Shown here: positions 63,701 through 64,000 of the stretch, in pieces
How positions within the stretch are numbered: position 1 is the stretch's first letter
Layout of the letters: every line of letters starts with the position of its first letter
Assembly: GCA_013398615.1 (NCBI GenBank)
Contig: VZSR01001854.1
Location: 11,824,805 to 11,888,804 of the forward strand
Length of the DNA stretch: 64,000 nucleotides
Origin: Brachypodius melanocephalos
Lineage: Eukaryota > Chordata > Aves > Passeriformes > Pycnonotidae
Reading direction: 5' to 3'
Notes under the pieces: model-generated
Databases searched by the model: none
Told to the model about the DNA's origin: nothing
The model's input: only the letters and a program-made list of their open reading frames with translations
Position numbers and translations under genes: made by a program

Positions 63701-64000
63701 AACTTGCTTGATGCAAGAAGTTATTGGACTAATGTGGTGTCCTGCTGTTGACTTTCCTCTGATATTGTCACCAGTGTTGGTAAGACAGGCAGCACAGTAA
63801 AGCAAGAAAAAATTTCCTCTTCCATTAGCCCCTGATTTAGTTTTTCCTTTTAAAACATATCTTTCTGTAGTCAACATTCCCATTTTGTGCAGCAGAAAAA
63901 CCTATACGGGAAAAAAAATCTATACCCCTTTAGCTTAATGGAAGATTCTATTTCTTTGTAAATTTTGAAACATCGCTTAGAATTTCAATGTTATTTGGGA
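60701..64000. other. unique AT-rich DNA
   Basis: Besides the microsatellite at 61446-61499 there is only a short GTT run at about 62016-62027. No gene or mobile element recognised. Confidence 0.5.
61446..61499. repeat. (TGGA)n microsatellite, imperfect
   Basis: About 13 tetranucleotide units, interrupted by CGGA and CAGA variants. The W-M/T-D-G peptide repeat read through it is a product of the microsatellite. Interrupted tetranucleotides of this length are often polymorphic. Confidence 0.95.

Overview
The window looks like non-coding DNA from a bird (neognath) nuclear genome. The evidence is its repeats. There are several 3'-truncated CR1 LINE copies ending in the avian ATTCTATG-type tail, older CR1/L3-type relics, and one degenerate avian endogenous-retrovirus LTR. 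The sequence is otherwise AT-rich, low in repeats and without genes. I found no protein-coding exon, processed pseudogene, tRNA, rRNA or CRISPR that I can support. The open reading frames are short (172 codons at most), overlap on both strands, and match no family I recognise. All family assignments come from reading the sequence against remembered repeat families, not from a search.

Layout. 1-550 is unique DNA. 551-690 is a CR1 tail. About 691-4215 is the most unusual part: a composite tandem-repeat block with two repeat types. Type A is AT-rich, with a unit of about 405 bp. Type B has units of about 150-190 bp and carries telomere-like TTAGGG hexamers. The order is A(inverted)-A-B-[GC-rich unidentified block]-A-B-A. 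From 4216 to 29037 is mostly unique AT-rich DNA with a few CR1 pieces (8439-8577, an old one at 15570-16290, a trace at 27070-27165) and a foldback element at 28744-28858. A 100-N assembly gap lies at 29038-29137, directly beside a CR1 3' end.

From 29239 to 64000 is again mostly unique. It holds CR1 copies at 33676-34035, 42020-42110 and 42623-42852. Old antisense CR1/L3 relics lie at 40060-40790 and 55165-56095, with smaller traces elsewhere. A solo-LTR-like sequence occupies about 49925-50787. Small local tandem repeats lie at 31960-32013, 48503-48568 and 58127-58184, and a TGGA microsatellite at 61446-61499. The picture fits an avian intergenic desert or a very large intron. No genes can be placed into a pathway.
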